Below are positions 8,890 through 17,371 of a stretch of DNA of 64,000 bases, one piece after another (positions within the stretch are counted from its first letter, which is position 1; each line of letters opens with the position of its first letter). This DNA comes from Clavibacter sp. VKM Ac-2872. GTDB taxonomy: Bacteria; Actinomycetota; Actinomycetes; Actinomycetales; Microbacteriaceae. The notes under the pieces are model-generated. The model saw nothing but the letters and a program-made list of their open reading frames with translations. It was not told the origin of the DNA and made no database searches. The position numbers were made by a program, and so were the translations under genes. Location of the stretch: NCBI RefSeq assembly GCF_015351105.1, contig NZ_JADKRR010000003.1, positions 62,001-126,000 of the forward strand. Direction: 5' to 3'.

Positions 8890-9621
8890 ATGGACCCCGT
8901 CGAGATCGTCCGCGACGTCGTCGCGCGCGCGACCGCCGTGGAGGCGCCGCTCGAGACGGGGCCGGCGCTCGTCGCCGTCGCGCTCGCCGCGGCGCTCGTG
9001 CTCGTGCCCGCCGCGTGGCGGCTCACCCGGCACGCCGTGACGATCGTGCACGAGGGCGGCCACGGGCTCGCGGCGACGCTGAGCGGGCGTCGGCTCGCGG
9101 GGATCCGGCTGCACTCGGACACCTCGGGCCTCACGGTGAGCGTCGGCCGGCCGCGCGGGCCCGGGATGGTGATCACGCTGCTGGCGGGGTACCCGGCGCC
9201 GGCGCTCGCGGGCCTCGGCGCGGCGTGGCTCGCCGGATCCGGGCGGTCGGCTGCCGTGCTGTGGCTCTGGCTCCTGCTGCTCGCGCTCGTCGTGATCCAG
9301 GTGCGCAACTGGTTCGGGCTGTGGTCGTGCCTCGTCGCCGGGGTCGTGGTCGGCGTCGTCGCGGGTGCCGCGCCGATCGTGGTGCAGGGCGTGGCGGCGC
9401 ACGCGCTCGCGCTGTTCCTGCTGCTCGGCGCGGTCCGGGCGACCCTCGAGCTGCAGCGGGCCCGCTCCCGGCGCGGCGGCGATGCGTCGGACGCCGACCA
9501 GCTCGGGCGGCTCACGCATCTGCCGGGGATCCTCTGGGTCGGGGTGCTCGTCCTCGTCGCCGCCGCCTGCCTCGTCGCCGGCGTCGTGCTGCTCGGGATC
9601 CCGGCGCTCCTCGGCCGCTGA
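8890..9621 (+). CDS. M50B-like membrane metallopeptidase family protein
   Basis: The 243-residue protein has an N-terminal hydrophobic helix, then HEGGH at about residues 54-58 (the HExxH zinc motif of site-2-type proteases) in the context VTIVHEGGHGLAATLSG, and four or more further hydrophobic segments. Actinobacterial proteins of this layout are placed in the M50B-like group, with little functional work. The metal-binding motif is intact, so catalysis inside the membrane is possible. A preceding GGAGGAG supports the ATG at 8890. It converges on the aldo/keto reductase pseudogene. Confidence 0.7.
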   Translation: MDPVEIVRDVVARATAVEAPLETGPALVAVALAAALVLVPAAWRLTRHAVTIVHEGGHGLAATLSGRRLAGIRLHSDTSGLTVSVGRPRGPGMVITLLAGYPAPALAGLGAAWLAGSGRSAAVLWLWLLLLALVVIQVRNWFGLWSCLVAGVVVGVVAGAAPIVVQGVAAHALALFLLLGAVRATLELQRARSRRGGDASDADQLGRLTHLPGILWVGVLVLVAAACLVAGVVLLGIPALLGR

Positions 9622-9681
9622 CCGGCCCGGCGCACGCCACGGCCGCCGCGCCCACGGGGTCGCGACGGCCGGCCGGACGCG

Positions 9682-10515
9682 CTACATCTCCTCGTGCGTG
9701 TCGGGGTCGCCGTCCGAGAGGCGCGACTGCGTGCCGGAGCCGATCGCGCGCACCTCCTCCTCGGTGAGCTCGAAGCCGAAGACGTCGAGGTTCTGGCGCT
9801 GGCGCTCGGGATCCGTGGACCGCGGGATCGGCAGCGCACCCGACTGGACGTGCCAGCGCAGCACGGCCTGCGTGGGGGTGACGCCGTGCGCCTACGCGGC
9901 GGCGACGACGGCCGGGTCCTGCATGAGCTGCTCGCGCGTGCCGAGCGGCGACCAGCTCTCCGTCACGATGCCGTGCTCGGCGTGGAACGCGCGGAGATCC
10001 GCCTGCGCGAACGTCGGGTGCAGCTCGACCTGGTTGACGACGGGCAGCACGCCCGTCTCGTCCAGCAGGCGCGTGAGGTGCGCGGGCGTGAAGTTGGAGA
10101 CGCCGATGGAGCGGACGAGGCCGCGCTCCTTCAGCTCGACGAACGCGCGCCAGCTGTCGACGTACCTGTCCACGCTCGGATTGGGCCAGTGGATGAGGTA
10201 CAGGTCGACGTAGTCCACGCCGAGCGACGCGCGCGACTCCTCGAACGACGCGAGCGTCTCCTCGTAGCCGTGGTGGCGGCCGGGCAGCTTGGTGGTGAGG
10301 AACAGCTCCTCGCGCGGCACGCCGGAGCGGCGCATCCCGTCGCCCACCGCAGCCTCGTTGCCGTAGTTGAGGGCCGTGTCGAGGAGGCGGTAGCCGGCGC
10401 CGATCGCGCCGGAGACGAGCTCGGCGCCCGCGTCGTCGTTGAGCCCGTACGTGCCGAGGCCGATGGCGGGGATGCGGTTCCCGTCGGACAGTTCCAGTGT
10501 GGGGATCGTGGTCAT
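9682..10515 (-). pseudogene. Aldo/keto reductase interrupted by in-frame amber codon
   Basis: The full frame would encode about 277 residues. Asp and Tyr (DTALNYGNE), Lys (TTKLPG) and His (LIHWPNP) of the catalytic tetrad are all present. A TAG at 9892-9894 stops translation after residue 207, and the same frame continues beyond it with HGVTPTQAVLRWH and the cofactor-binding IPRSTDPERQRQN. The lesion looks like a single base change in an otherwise intact gene, perhaps from GAG. The truncated product would lack the NADPH 2'-phosphate site. A sequencing error or readthrough cannot be excluded. Confidence 0.8.
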
Positions 10516-10537
10516 CCCCTCACGCTACGCCGAGGGG

Positions 10538-11146
10538 TCAGGAGCGGTCAGCGGGGGCGGATCCGGCGTCGGCGGGCGAGGCGGCGGCGGCGTCCGAGTC
10601 GTCCTCCTCGGCGTCCCGCGCGTCCGCTGCGTGGTCGCGCCCGAACACGGTCGTCAGGGCCCACGCGATCATGCCGCAGACCGTGAGGATGTCGGCGACG
10701 TTGAAGACCGCGAACCACTCGACGGCGATGAAGTCGACGACGTGCCCGGACAGCGGCCCGTCCTCCGCGCGCGTGATGCGGTCGAAGAGGTTGCCGAGCG
10801 CCCCGGCGAGCACGGCCGCGAGCAGCAGCACCTGCAGGAGCGACGCGCGGTGGCGGATCTGCCAGCCGACCCAGACGGCGAGGCCGAGCGACAGCGCCAT
10901 GATCCCGACCGTGAGCAGCGGCCCCACGTCGGCGCCCATGCCGAAGGAGACGCCCGGGTTGTAGACGAGGGCGAAGCGCGCGGTGGGGAACAGCGGGATG
11001 GTCTGGCCGCCGCCGAGCGCGTCGACCGCCCAGCGCTTGCTGAGCTGGTCGAGGACGAGGCCGACCACGACCACGACGACCGCGAGCGCCACGACGACGG
11101 GGCGGGACAGGCGGGGGTGGCGAGCGGCGGGGGGTGCGGTGGTCAC
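10538..11146 (-). CDS. lspA: Lipoprotein signal peptidase (signal peptidase II)
   Basis: This 202-residue aspartic protease of the inner membrane cleaves prolipoprotein signal peptides after lipidation. Four hydrophobic helices are visible. The family motifs are present: LDQLSKRWA near residue 35, NPGVSFGM, GNLFDRI and FNVADI, the last two carrying the catalytic aspartates. A charged, Asp/Ala-rich C-terminal tail of about 30 residues follows. It lies 22 bases from the aldo/keto reductase and just downstream of a membrane PH-like gene on the same strand. Confidence 0.95.
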   Translation of the reverse strand: MTTAPPAARHPRLSRPVVVALAVVVVVVGLVLDQLSKRWAVDALGGGQTIPLFPTARFALVYNPGVSFGMGADVGPLLTVGIMALSLGLAVWVGWQIRHRASLLQVLLLAAVLAGALGNLFDRITRAEDGPLSGHVVDFIAVEWFAVFNVADILTVCGMIAWALTTVFGRDHAADARDAEEDDSDAAAASPADAGSAPADRS

Positions 11147-11155
11147 GCTGCGAGC

Positions 11156-11674
11156 CTAGGCGGTGGGCGCGGCCGGATCCTCCGGGCTGGCGTCCGCGAG
11201 GGGCGCGGTCGCGGCCCGGTCGCGGATCCGGGTGGCCGCCTCGCGCGGGAAGGTGCTGCGGACGAGGTGGCGCGTGCCGTCCGCCGCCTCGATCGCGACC
11301 GCCGGTCCGGCGTCGAGCAGGATCGCCGCGCCGCCGCCCGGGAGCGACCGCACGCCGATGCCGCCGACGGTCCGCGGGCGGAGGTGGTCGACCACCGTGC
11401 AGTCCGCGATGGCCGAGTACGGGATCCGGATGCGCCTCAGCGGCACGAGCGCCACCTCGACCTCGTCGGGGTCGAGCGTGATCCGGATCCGCAGCGAGCC
11501 GACGATCGCGCCCGCCACCACGAGCAGCACCGCGACGACCACGCCGAGCGCGGCGCCCCCGGTGGCCACGAGGAGCACGAGGCCCGCCGCGGCGATCACG
11601 AACGCGGCGACGCGCATGGCGCGCGGGGCGGGCGTGGACTGGCGGAAGCGCGCGTCGGGTGAGGGCGTGGTCAC
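11156..11674 (-). CDS. Membrane protein with two TM helices and a PH-like C-terminal region
   Basis: I do not recognise a named family. The 172-residue protein has two hydrophobic helices (about 20-36 and 38-58), then about 110 residues predicted as beta strands with alternating Arg and Val (LRIRITLDPDEVEVALVPL). This layout resembles bacterial PH-domain membrane proteins. The tail is Ala/Pro/Asp-rich. It lies 9 bases upstream of lspA on the same strand and may be cotranscribed with it. Confidence 0.7.
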   Translation of the reverse strand: MTTPSPDARFRQSTPAPRAMRVAAFVIAAAGLVLLVATGGAALGVVVAVLLVVAGAIVGSLRIRITLDPDEVEVALVPLRRIRIPYSAIADCTVVDHLRPRTVGGIGVRSLPGGGAAILLDAGPAVAIEAADGTRHLVRSTFPREAATRIRDRAATAPLADASPEDPAAPTA

Positions 11675-11721
11675 GCCCTCACCCTAGGCGCGCGGCGGTC
11701 CGCCCGGGTCAGGCGGACGGG

Positions 11722-12288
11722 TCAGGCGTGCTGCTCGTCGTGCTCGCCCTCGGCGATCTCCTCGATCAGCTTCGCGTTGAACGCGGGCAGGTCGTCGGGG
11801 TTGCGGCTGGTGACGAAGCCGCTGTCGACCACGACCTCCTCGTCGACCCACTCGGCGCCCGCGTTGCGGAGGTCGGTGGCGAGGGTCGGGTAGGAGGTCA
11901 TGCGGCGTCCGTCGACCACGCCGGCCTCGATGAGGATCCACGGCGCGTGGCAGATGGACGCGACGGGCTTGCCCGCCGTGAAGAAGGCCTTGGCGAAGGC
12001 GACCGAGTCGACGTCGACGCGGAGGTCGTCCGCGTTCACGACGCCGCCGGGCAGCACGAGGCCGTCGTAGTCGGCCGCGTCGGCGTCCTTCACCTGCACG
12101 TCCACGTCGAACGTGTCGGCCTTGTCGATGTGGTTCAGGCCCTGGACCGTGTCCGACTTCGGGGACACCAGGACGGGCTTCCCGCCGGCCTCCTGGACGG
12201 CCTTCCACGGCTCCGTCAGCTCGACCTGCTCGAAGCCGTCCGTCAGCAGGAAGGCCACCGTGCGGCCCTGGATGCTCTCTCCGGTCAT
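11722..12288 (-). CDS. DJ-1/PfpI-family protein (type 1 glutamine amidotransferase fold)
   Basis: The 188-residue protein belongs to the YhbO/PfpI group, known as stress-linked proteins with proposed protease, chaperone or deglycase activity. The nucleophile elbow SICHAPW carries the catalytic Cys and His, and TDGFEQVELTEPW near the N-terminus supplies the conserved Glu. LPGGVVNAD and SRNPDDLPAFN are also typical. The ATG at 12288 is preceded by GAGGAACG. It stands alone, upstream of the PH-like gene. Confidence 0.9.
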   Translation of the reverse strand: MTGESIQGRTVAFLLTDGFEQVELTEPWKAVQEAGGKPVLVSPKSDTVQGLNHIDKADTFDVDVQVKDADAADYDGLVLPGGVVNADDLRVDVDSVAFAKAFFTAGKPVASICHAPWILIEAGVVDGRRMTSYPTLATDLRNAGAEWVDEEVVVDSGFVTSRNPDDLPAFNAKLIEEIAEGEHDEQHA

Positions 12289-12341
12289 GTGCGTTCCTCC
12301 TCGTGAGAGTGTCGCCGCCCGGTCGGACGGCCTCCTCGACG

Positions 12342-13244
12342 CTACGCTCGCGCGCCTCCGTCGACCACGGTGCGGAAGACGTTCACGGGTCGTCCGGAGA
12401 CCGCGGTGTCGATCGCGAAGACGCCGCCGGAGAGCGGGTGCTCCTCGAGCTGCTCCTCCGTGAGGTTCTCGCGCGCCGTGCCGATGACGAGGGTGCGGAG
12501 GTCGGGTCCCGCGAAGGCGACCGAGGTGACGTTCGGCGCCGGGACCTCGATCTCGAGGTCCTTGGATCCGTCAGGCGCCCAGCGGACGACCTTGCCGGCG
12601 CCGTAGATCCCGTTCCACGCGTAGCCGTCCACGTCGAGGGTGAGGCCGTCGCTCATCTCGCCGTGGATCCAGTGCTCGAGGTCGCCGAGCTCGCCGTCGG
12701 CCGAGTAGGGCGCGCGGTACACGGCCTGCTGCCCGGTGTCGGCGAGCACCATGGTGCGGCCGCCGTCGGTCCACTCGAAGCCGTTGGTGACCGCGAAGCC
12801 GCCGAGGAGCGTGCGGAGGGTGCCGGATCCGTCGATCGAGTAGACGGCCGCGTCGGGTTCGCCGTCGGTGACGTCCATGGATCCGATGACGAAGCGGCCC
12901 GCGGGATCGACCTTCCCCTCGTTCATGCGGATGCCGCCGTGCGCGTGCTCGACCCGGGCGAGCTCGCGCGTGATCCGGCCCTCCCGGTCGACGAGCACGA
13001 TGCGGTCGCCGAGCCCCGCGACGTACCCGCCGTCGTCGGCCGGCTGGAAGGACGCGAGCGGTGGCGGCAGCTCGAGCACGGTGTCGTCGGATCCGTCGAC
13101 CGCGCCCGCCCACGGGCTCCGGTGCAGCGTGCCCGCGGTGATGTCGTTCCACATCACGTCGCCGGCGGGATCCCACCAGAGGCTCTCGACGAGGATCGCG
13201 CGGGCGCCGCGCAGGACGCGGAGGTCGGAGGTGAGGACGGTCAT
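12342..13244 (-). CDS. SMP-30/gluconolactonase/LRE family protein
   Basis: This is a 300-residue six-bladed beta-propeller protein, probably a calcium- or zinc-dependent lactonase acting on sugar lactones. Family features are ESLWWDPAGDVMWNDI near the start (metal-binding Glu), GGIRMNEGKVDPAGRF, TNGFEWTDGG (Asn at the metal site) and SDGLTLDVDGYAWNGIY (Asp). I used the ATG at 13244 where homology begins; an upstream start at 13379 would add 45 Arg-rich residues without family similarity. The natural substrate is unknown. Confidence 0.88.
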   Translation of the reverse strand: MTVLTSDLRVLRGARAILVESLWWDPAGDVMWNDITAGTLHRSPWAGAVDGSDDTVLELPPPLASFQPADDGGYVAGLGDRIVLVDREGRITRELARVEHAHGGIRMNEGKVDPAGRFVIGSMDVTDGEPDAAVYSIDGSGTLRTLLGGFAVTNGFEWTDGGRTMVLADTGQQAVYRAPYSADGELGDLEHWIHGEMSDGLTLDVDGYAWNGIYGAGKVVRWAPDGSKDLEIEVPAPNVTSVAFAGPDLRTLVIGTARENLTEEQLEEHPLSGGVFAIDTAVSGRPVNVFRTVVDGGARA

Positions 13245-13715
13245 GGGACCAGCCAAGCACCGGCGCTGCCGGGCGTCCCGGTGGAGGATCGCTCGTCGGA
13301 CTTGACGAGCGCCACCCCCTGGTGCAGGGACATCCGGTGTTCGGTGAGCGCCCCGGATGCGAAGGGATGCTCGTGGCACCTACCGTCTGCGTGAGGAGCT
13401 TCGTCCGGTGCCAGTGGCGTGGGAGATGGCAGAGCCGCTGGGACCTCCCGATCACAGGCGCGTGACCGCGGCCGTGGCGCGCATCTGCGCAACGCTCCGT
13501 CGGGAAAGTCACCCTCCAGCGCCGCGATCGGCACGAAGGCCGGAGGCGTGCGCGCATACCACACGATCACATGATCGACACGTCTTTTCTCAACTCCCGA
13601 GCGGGCCCATCTCCCGTGCTAGCGTCCGGCGTAATACGCACGCGACCGGCGCGGCGTGGCAGGCATCACTGGTTTCTTATCGACAGAGACCACAATGCGA
13701 GGGGAATGCTGCGAG
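13245..13715. other. Gene-poor stretch
   Basis: Neither strand has a reading frame with recognisable motifs, good codon use and a ribosome site. A minus-strand frame at 13241-13570 is open for 109 codons but shows no family signature and I do not call it. The stretch becomes AT-richer towards 13600, where the promoter of the secreted-protein copy would be expected. Confidence 0.45.
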
Positions 13716-14155
13716 ATGAACCGATCGCAACGCACAGCGACCTTCGTACTGCCACACACCGAATCCCGCGATTCACGGCGGTCGCGCGCAGTCGCCGCCA
13801 TGCCGATAGCCACAGGAGTCGCGCTGTCGACACTGACGGGAGCCACCGCCGCATACGCCGCGTCATCAGCCTTCGAGATCTTCCGGGGGTTCAACTGCAG
13901 CGCCGGCGGTACACCATCACGTGTCTACGCGGGGAGAATTCGGGAGAAGGGTGGGTCGATGACACGTTCGACGAGACCACCTGGGGAGACCGGGGCGTCG
14001 GTCAGAGAGTCCGCATGAACGCCGAGTCGATCTCCGTCAACAACGCCCATGTACGAATTCACGTGGTCGGCGATTTCCGCCACCTCGCATGGGAACAGCA
14101 GCCGCAGGGCGCCTGCTACAACCTGCCGGACGGCGTCCGCAACCACAACACGTAA
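13716..14155 (+). pseudogene. Frameshifted first copy of a small secreted protein
   Basis: It begins MNRSQRT and has a signal peptide (GVALSTLTGATAAYA) almost identical to that of the gene at 14299, followed by FEIFRGFNCSAGGTPSRVY. One base is missing near 13927-13945 compared with the downstream copy. The homologous sequence then continues in another frame as GWVDDTFDETTWGD to QGACYNLPDGVRN. The reading also ends at TAA where the downstream copy has CAG. It is therefore a decaying tandem duplicate with two lesions. Confidence 0.75.
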
Positions 14156-14298
14156 TGGTCGACCTCCGATTGCACGGGATTGTGACGCAGCGCCGGCTGA
14201 GCGACCGCTTGCCGGTGATCGAGATCCGGTGCACGAGCACCACAACGTGCCGGACCTCACCGGCCCGGAAAAAACGGGAAGAGAAGGAGAAACATCTC

Positions 14299-14766
14299 AT
14301 GGACCGATCACCCCAGCCTCGCGGCACGTCTGCCAGCATCGCCGGAAGGCGGGACCGCAAGCGATCGCGCACGATCGCCGCCCTGTCGGTAGCAGCAGGC
14401 GTGGCGCTGTCCACGTTGACAGGAGCAACCGCAGCCCAGGCCGCAAGACCAGTACCCGCGTTCGAGATCTTCTGGGGATTCAATTGCGGCGCGGGCGGTA
14501 CCGCATCACGCGTCTACTCGTACGAGAACGCGCTCGAGGGGTGGGTCAACGACACCTTCGACAGCACGAGGTTCGGCTCCCAGGGCTACGGTCAGAAGAT
14601 CCGCAACAACGCCGAATCGATCTACGTGAGCAACGCCCGGGTGCGCATCATCACCGAAGATGCCTTTCCCGCCTGGGAGGAGCAGTCGTACGGGGCCTGC
14701 TACAACCTGCCGGACGGCGTGAGGAACAAGAACATCCAGTGGCAGACCTATGGGATTCCGGGATGA
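14299..14766 (+). CDS. Small secreted protein of unknown function (intact copy)
   Basis: The 155-residue product starts 8 bases after AAGGAGA (14284-14290). A twin-basic N-terminus and hydrophobic core end at AQA near residue 48, a Sec-type signal peptide. The mature part of about 107 residues holds two cysteines (63 and 134), many aromatic and Asn residues, and motifs YSYENALEGWVND and CYNLPDGVRN. The Tyr/Gly/Asn spacing loosely recalls beta-gamma-crystallin or I36 inhibitor folds, but this is weak. GC is below the local average. Extracellular action is inferred from the signal peptide only. Confidence 0.75.
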   Translation: MDRSPQPRGTSASIAGRRDRKRSRTIAALSVAAGVALSTLTGATAAQAARPVPAFEIFWGFNCGAGGTASRVYSYENALEGWVNDTFDSTRFGSQGYGQKIRNNAESIYVSNARVRIITEDAFPAWEEQSYGACYNLPDGVRNKNIQWQTYGIPG

Positions 14767-14810
14767 CGACCGGCGCCCTGTCGTCTCAGCTCGGAGGATG
14801 ACGAGCCTCG

Positions 14811-15116
14811 TCATCGCTCGATCGAGAGGCGCGGAGGAGTTCGCGTCGGGCCGGCCGCTTCAGCCGGTGCGACGCGGACTCCTTCGACAGCCATGGTCTC
14901 CATGACATCGGCGCAGCTCAGGCAGAGGGCACGTCATCAGCTGGATGCCCGCAGGCACCTCGCCGTACATGGGCCACTCCGCGAGGTGCTGACAGCGCCT
15001 GCTCGCCGGCCGAGCCCCATGCATCGCAGCCTCCTGACGCAGAGACCCATCGCCGGCGAGCCGCAGGGGGTGGCTGCCGCGCGGTCGCCGATCGGACAAT
15101 CGACGGTGATCGTCAT
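14811..15116 (-). pseudogene. Cys-rich (zinc-ribbon-like) protein remnant with frameshifts
   Basis: An ATG at 15116 overlaps the stop codon of the upstream small gene (ATGA). It opens MTITVDCPIGD and then TPCGSPAMGLC. The reading then makes sense only after changing frame: CQHLAEWPMYGEVPAG with LMTCPL, and again LCLSCADVMETMAVEG before a stop at 14811. The CxxC-like pairs suggest a small zinc-binding protein broken by two indels. The reconstruction is my inference, and the family is not identified. Confidence 0.4.
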
Positions 15117-15409
15117 GTGATGCAGCTGCGCACGCGCCCTCTTCGACGACGCGTGCGGCATGTGGCGTCCGCGGCCATCGCCAGCGAGGTGCGAGGTGCC
15201 CTACACACTGGTCGGTGGACCAGGGGAGCGGTACGGGAGAAGAGCATCGTCCCCACGGAGAACGTGAGCAAGCCCAGGACGATGATCTGCCTGTCTCGTG
15301 GGAGCACACGCCTCCGCGGGAAGCCGGCGAGCAACGCGATCCGTTCGAGACGCTCGTCGTCGGATCGGTCCCCGACGGCTGCCGCACCTCGGATCGCGGT
15401 GAGCGCCAC
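15113..15409 (-). CDS. Possible small membrane protein coupled to the Cys-rich remnant
   Basis: The 98-codon frame has one convincing hydrophobic segment (IIVLGLLTFSVGTMLF, about residues 42-57), Arg-rich flanks, and a stop codon that overlaps the next ATG by four bases. That coupling is the main reason to list it. No family is recognised, the start is uncertain, and it may be a remnant like its neighbour. Confidence 0.3.
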   Translation of the reverse strand: MALTAIRGAAAVGDRSDDERLERIALLAGFPRRRVLPRDRQIIVLGLLTFSVGTMLFSRTAPLVHRPVCRAPRTSLAMAADATCRTRRRRGRVRSCIT

Positions 15410-15620
15410 TACCCACCGGGACGGGAGGGCACCGACCCTGAAGGCAGTCTGTGAGCGCCCTCATCGTTCGTGCGAACAGGATCCGGCGGGCGTACCGTCG
15501 AGAGGAGGCCGGATGACGTGCGCGAGCGCGCCCGGCCCGCGGGGCAGGATCCCACCGGACGCCGCCCCGCACGGATCGGGAACCCCCGACCCCACGAACG
15601 ACCAGAACGAGGAGTCGCAC

Positions 15621-16178
15621 ATGACCACGACCGTCGACCGCCCCACCAGCGCATCCGAGAAGGCCACGCAGGCCGAGGGCTCCAAGAAGACCAAGCGCCA
15701 GAACGCCGAGCGCGGCTTCCAGGCGAGCCAGCAGCTGCACGAGAACATGCAGAAGGTGCTCGTCGACCTCATCGAGCTGCACATCCAGGGCAAGCAGGCG
15801 CACTGGAACGTCGTCGGCAAGAACTTCCGCGACCTGCACCTCCAGCTCGACGAGATCATCGAGTCGGCCCGCGAGTTCAGCGACGACCTGGCCGAGCGCA
15901 TGCGCGCCCTGCACGCCACGCCGGACGGCCGCAGCGACACCGTCGCCGAGACCACGACGCTCCCCGAGTACCCGCAGGGCGAGGTCGACACGGCCGAGAC
16001 CGTGGACCTCGTCACCCAGCGCCTCGAGGCCGCCGTGCACACCATGCGCGAGGTCCACGACGACGTCGACGAGGAGGACCCGACCACCGCGGACCTGCTC
16101 CACTGCTTCATCACCGCGCTCGAGCAGTACGCGTGGATGGTCTCCGCGGAGAACCGCCGCGTCGGCTCCGCGAAGTAG
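15621..16178 (+). CDS. dps: Dps/ferritin-like DNA-protection protein
   Basis: The 185-residue protein forms a dodecameric iron-oxidising shell that protects DNA under oxidative stress and starvation. The ferroxidase ligands are visible: KQAHWNVVGKNF, then HLQLDEI (H-x-x-x-D-x-x). The Lys-rich N-terminal tail of about 35 residues could bind DNA. GAGGAG lies 10 bases before the ATG. A strong hairpin terminator follows the stop codon at 16194. Confidence 0.92.
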   Translation: MTTTVDRPTSASEKATQAEGSKKTKRQNAERGFQASQQLHENMQKVLVDLIELHIQGKQAHWNVVGKNFRDLHLQLDEIIESAREFSDDLAERMRALHATPDGRSDTVAETTTLPEYPQGEVDTAETVDLVTQRLEAAVHTMREVHDDVDEEDPTTADLLHCFITALEQYAWMVSAENRRVGSAK

Positions 16179-16193
16179 CACCAGCACGATCCC

Positions 16194-16221
16194 GAGGGCC
16201 GCACCACCTGGTGCGGCCCTC
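16194..16221 (+). terminator. Terminator after dps
   Basis: A perfect 13-bp GC-rich stem (16194-16206 with 16209-16221) has only a two-base gap at its centre. It begins 15 bases after the dps stop codon. No T-run follows. Confidence 0.8.
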
Positions 16222-16287
16222 GTCGCGTCCCCGGACGCGGCGCATCGCACCGCAACGACCGCCCCACGGGGCAGTGAGGAGACCGGG

Positions 16288-17085
16288 ATGGACCTCGGGA
16301 TCACAGGCAAGACCGCGCTCATCACGGGCGCCGACTCGGGGATCGGGTGGGAGACCGCCCGCATCCTCCTCGCCGAGGGCGCGACCGTCGTCCTCAGCGA
16401 CCAGGACCAGGGATCGCTCGACGAGGCGGCCGCGCAGCTCGACGGCGGCGACCGCGTGCACGCGTTCGCGGCCGACGTGACGAGCGTCGAGTCGCTCGCC
16501 GCGCTGCACGACAAGGTGCAGGGGGCCGTCGGCGACATCGACATCCTCGTGCAGTCCGCGGGCATCACGGGCGCGCAGGGCCTCTTCCACGAGATCGACG
16601 ACGAGGGCTGGACGAACACGATCGAGGTCGACCTGCTCGGTCCCGTGCGGCTCGTGAAGCAGTTCCTCCCGTCGCTCCGGAAGGGCGGCTGGGGCCGGAT
16701 CGTGTTCCTCGCCTCCGAGGACGCGGTGCAGCCGTACGACGACGAGCTCCCCTACTGCGCCGCCAAGGCCGGGATCCTCGCGCTGTCGAAGGGCCTCTCG
16801 CGGAGCTACGCGAAGGAGGGCCTGCTCGTGAACGCGGTCTCGCCGGCCTTCATCCACACGCCCATGACCGACGCGATGATGGAGAAGCGCGCTGACCAGC
16901 TGGGCACCTCGACGGACGACGCGATCGAGTCGTTCCTCGACGAGGAGCGCCCCTACATGGAGCTCAAGCGCCGCGGCGAGCCCGCCGAGGTCGCCAACGT
17001 GGTCGCGTTCCTCTGCTCCGACCTCGCGTCGTTCGTGAACGGATCCAACTACCGCGTCGACTCCGGATCGGTGGCGACGATCTGA
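16288..17085 (+). CDS. SDR-family oxidoreductase
   Basis: The 265-residue classical short-chain dehydrogenase has the cofactor motif TGADSGIG near residue 12, QSAGITG in place of NNAG, and a catalytic Ser (FLASEDAVQ) and Tyr-x-x-x-Lys (PYCAAKAG). Asp at SDQDQG favours NAD over NADP, though this is only a rule of thumb. Substrate is unknown. Its TGA overlaps the ATG of the DUF2945 gene by one base, so the two are probably cotranscribed. Confidence 0.9.
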   Translation: MDLGITGKTALITGADSGIGWETARILLAEGATVVLSDQDQGSLDEAAAQLDGGDRVHAFAADVTSVESLAALHDKVQGAVGDIDILVQSAGITGAQGLFHEIDDEGWTNTIEVDLLGPVRLVKQFLPSLRKGGWGRIVFLASEDAVQPYDDELPYCAAKAGILALSKGLSRSYAKEGLLVNAVSPAFIHTPMTDAMMEKRADQLGTSTDDAIESFLDEERPYMELKRRGEPAEVANVVAFLCSDLASFVNGSNYRVDSGSVATI

Positions 17086-17294
17086 TGGCCGGCCTCTCGA
17101 AGGGCGATGCCGTCACCTGGAACACGCCGCAGGGCGAGACCCACGGGAAGGTCGTCGAGGAGAAGACGAAGGACTTCCAGCACGACGGGCAGCACTTCAC
17201 CGCGTCGAGCGACGAGCCCGCGTACATCGTCGAGAGCGACAAGTCCGGCAAGACCGCGGCCCACAAGGGATCCGCGCTGACGAAGAAGAAGTAG
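17085..17294 (+). CDS. DUF2945 (HVA1-type TUDOR-like) small protein
   Basis: The 69-residue protein matches the DUF2945 pattern: KGDAVTWNTPQGETHGKV near the N-terminus, then PAYIVESDKSGKTAAHKG and a Lys-rich end. The fold is a small beta barrel (TUDOR-like) and its function is unknown, although members often sit beside stress genes. It starts on the last base of the SDR stop codon, so translation is coupled. Confidence 0.85.
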   Translation: MAGLSKGDAVTWNTPQGETHGKVVEEKTKDFQHDGQHFTASSDEPAYIVESDKSGKTAAHKGSALTKKK

Positions 17295-17299
17295 GCCCT

Positions 17300-17335
17300 C
17301 CCCCGCGGGTACCGGCGACCGGTACCCGCGAGGGG
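17300..17335 (+). terminator. Terminator after the SDR/DUF2945 pair
   Basis: An 11-bp perfect stem (17304-17314 with 17320-17330) with a GCGAC loop is extended by flanking C and G runs. It lies just past the stop codon and before the histidine kinase gene. Confidence 0.8.
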
Positions 17336-17371
17336 CGACCCGTCCGCGGGGCCGCGCCTAGGCTGTGGCCG

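Noticed and set aside
14299-14766. Lactococcin-972-type bacteriocin
   Set aside because: Size and signal peptide fit loosely, but none of the family's sequence features is present and no adjacent immunity/ABC genes are next to it.
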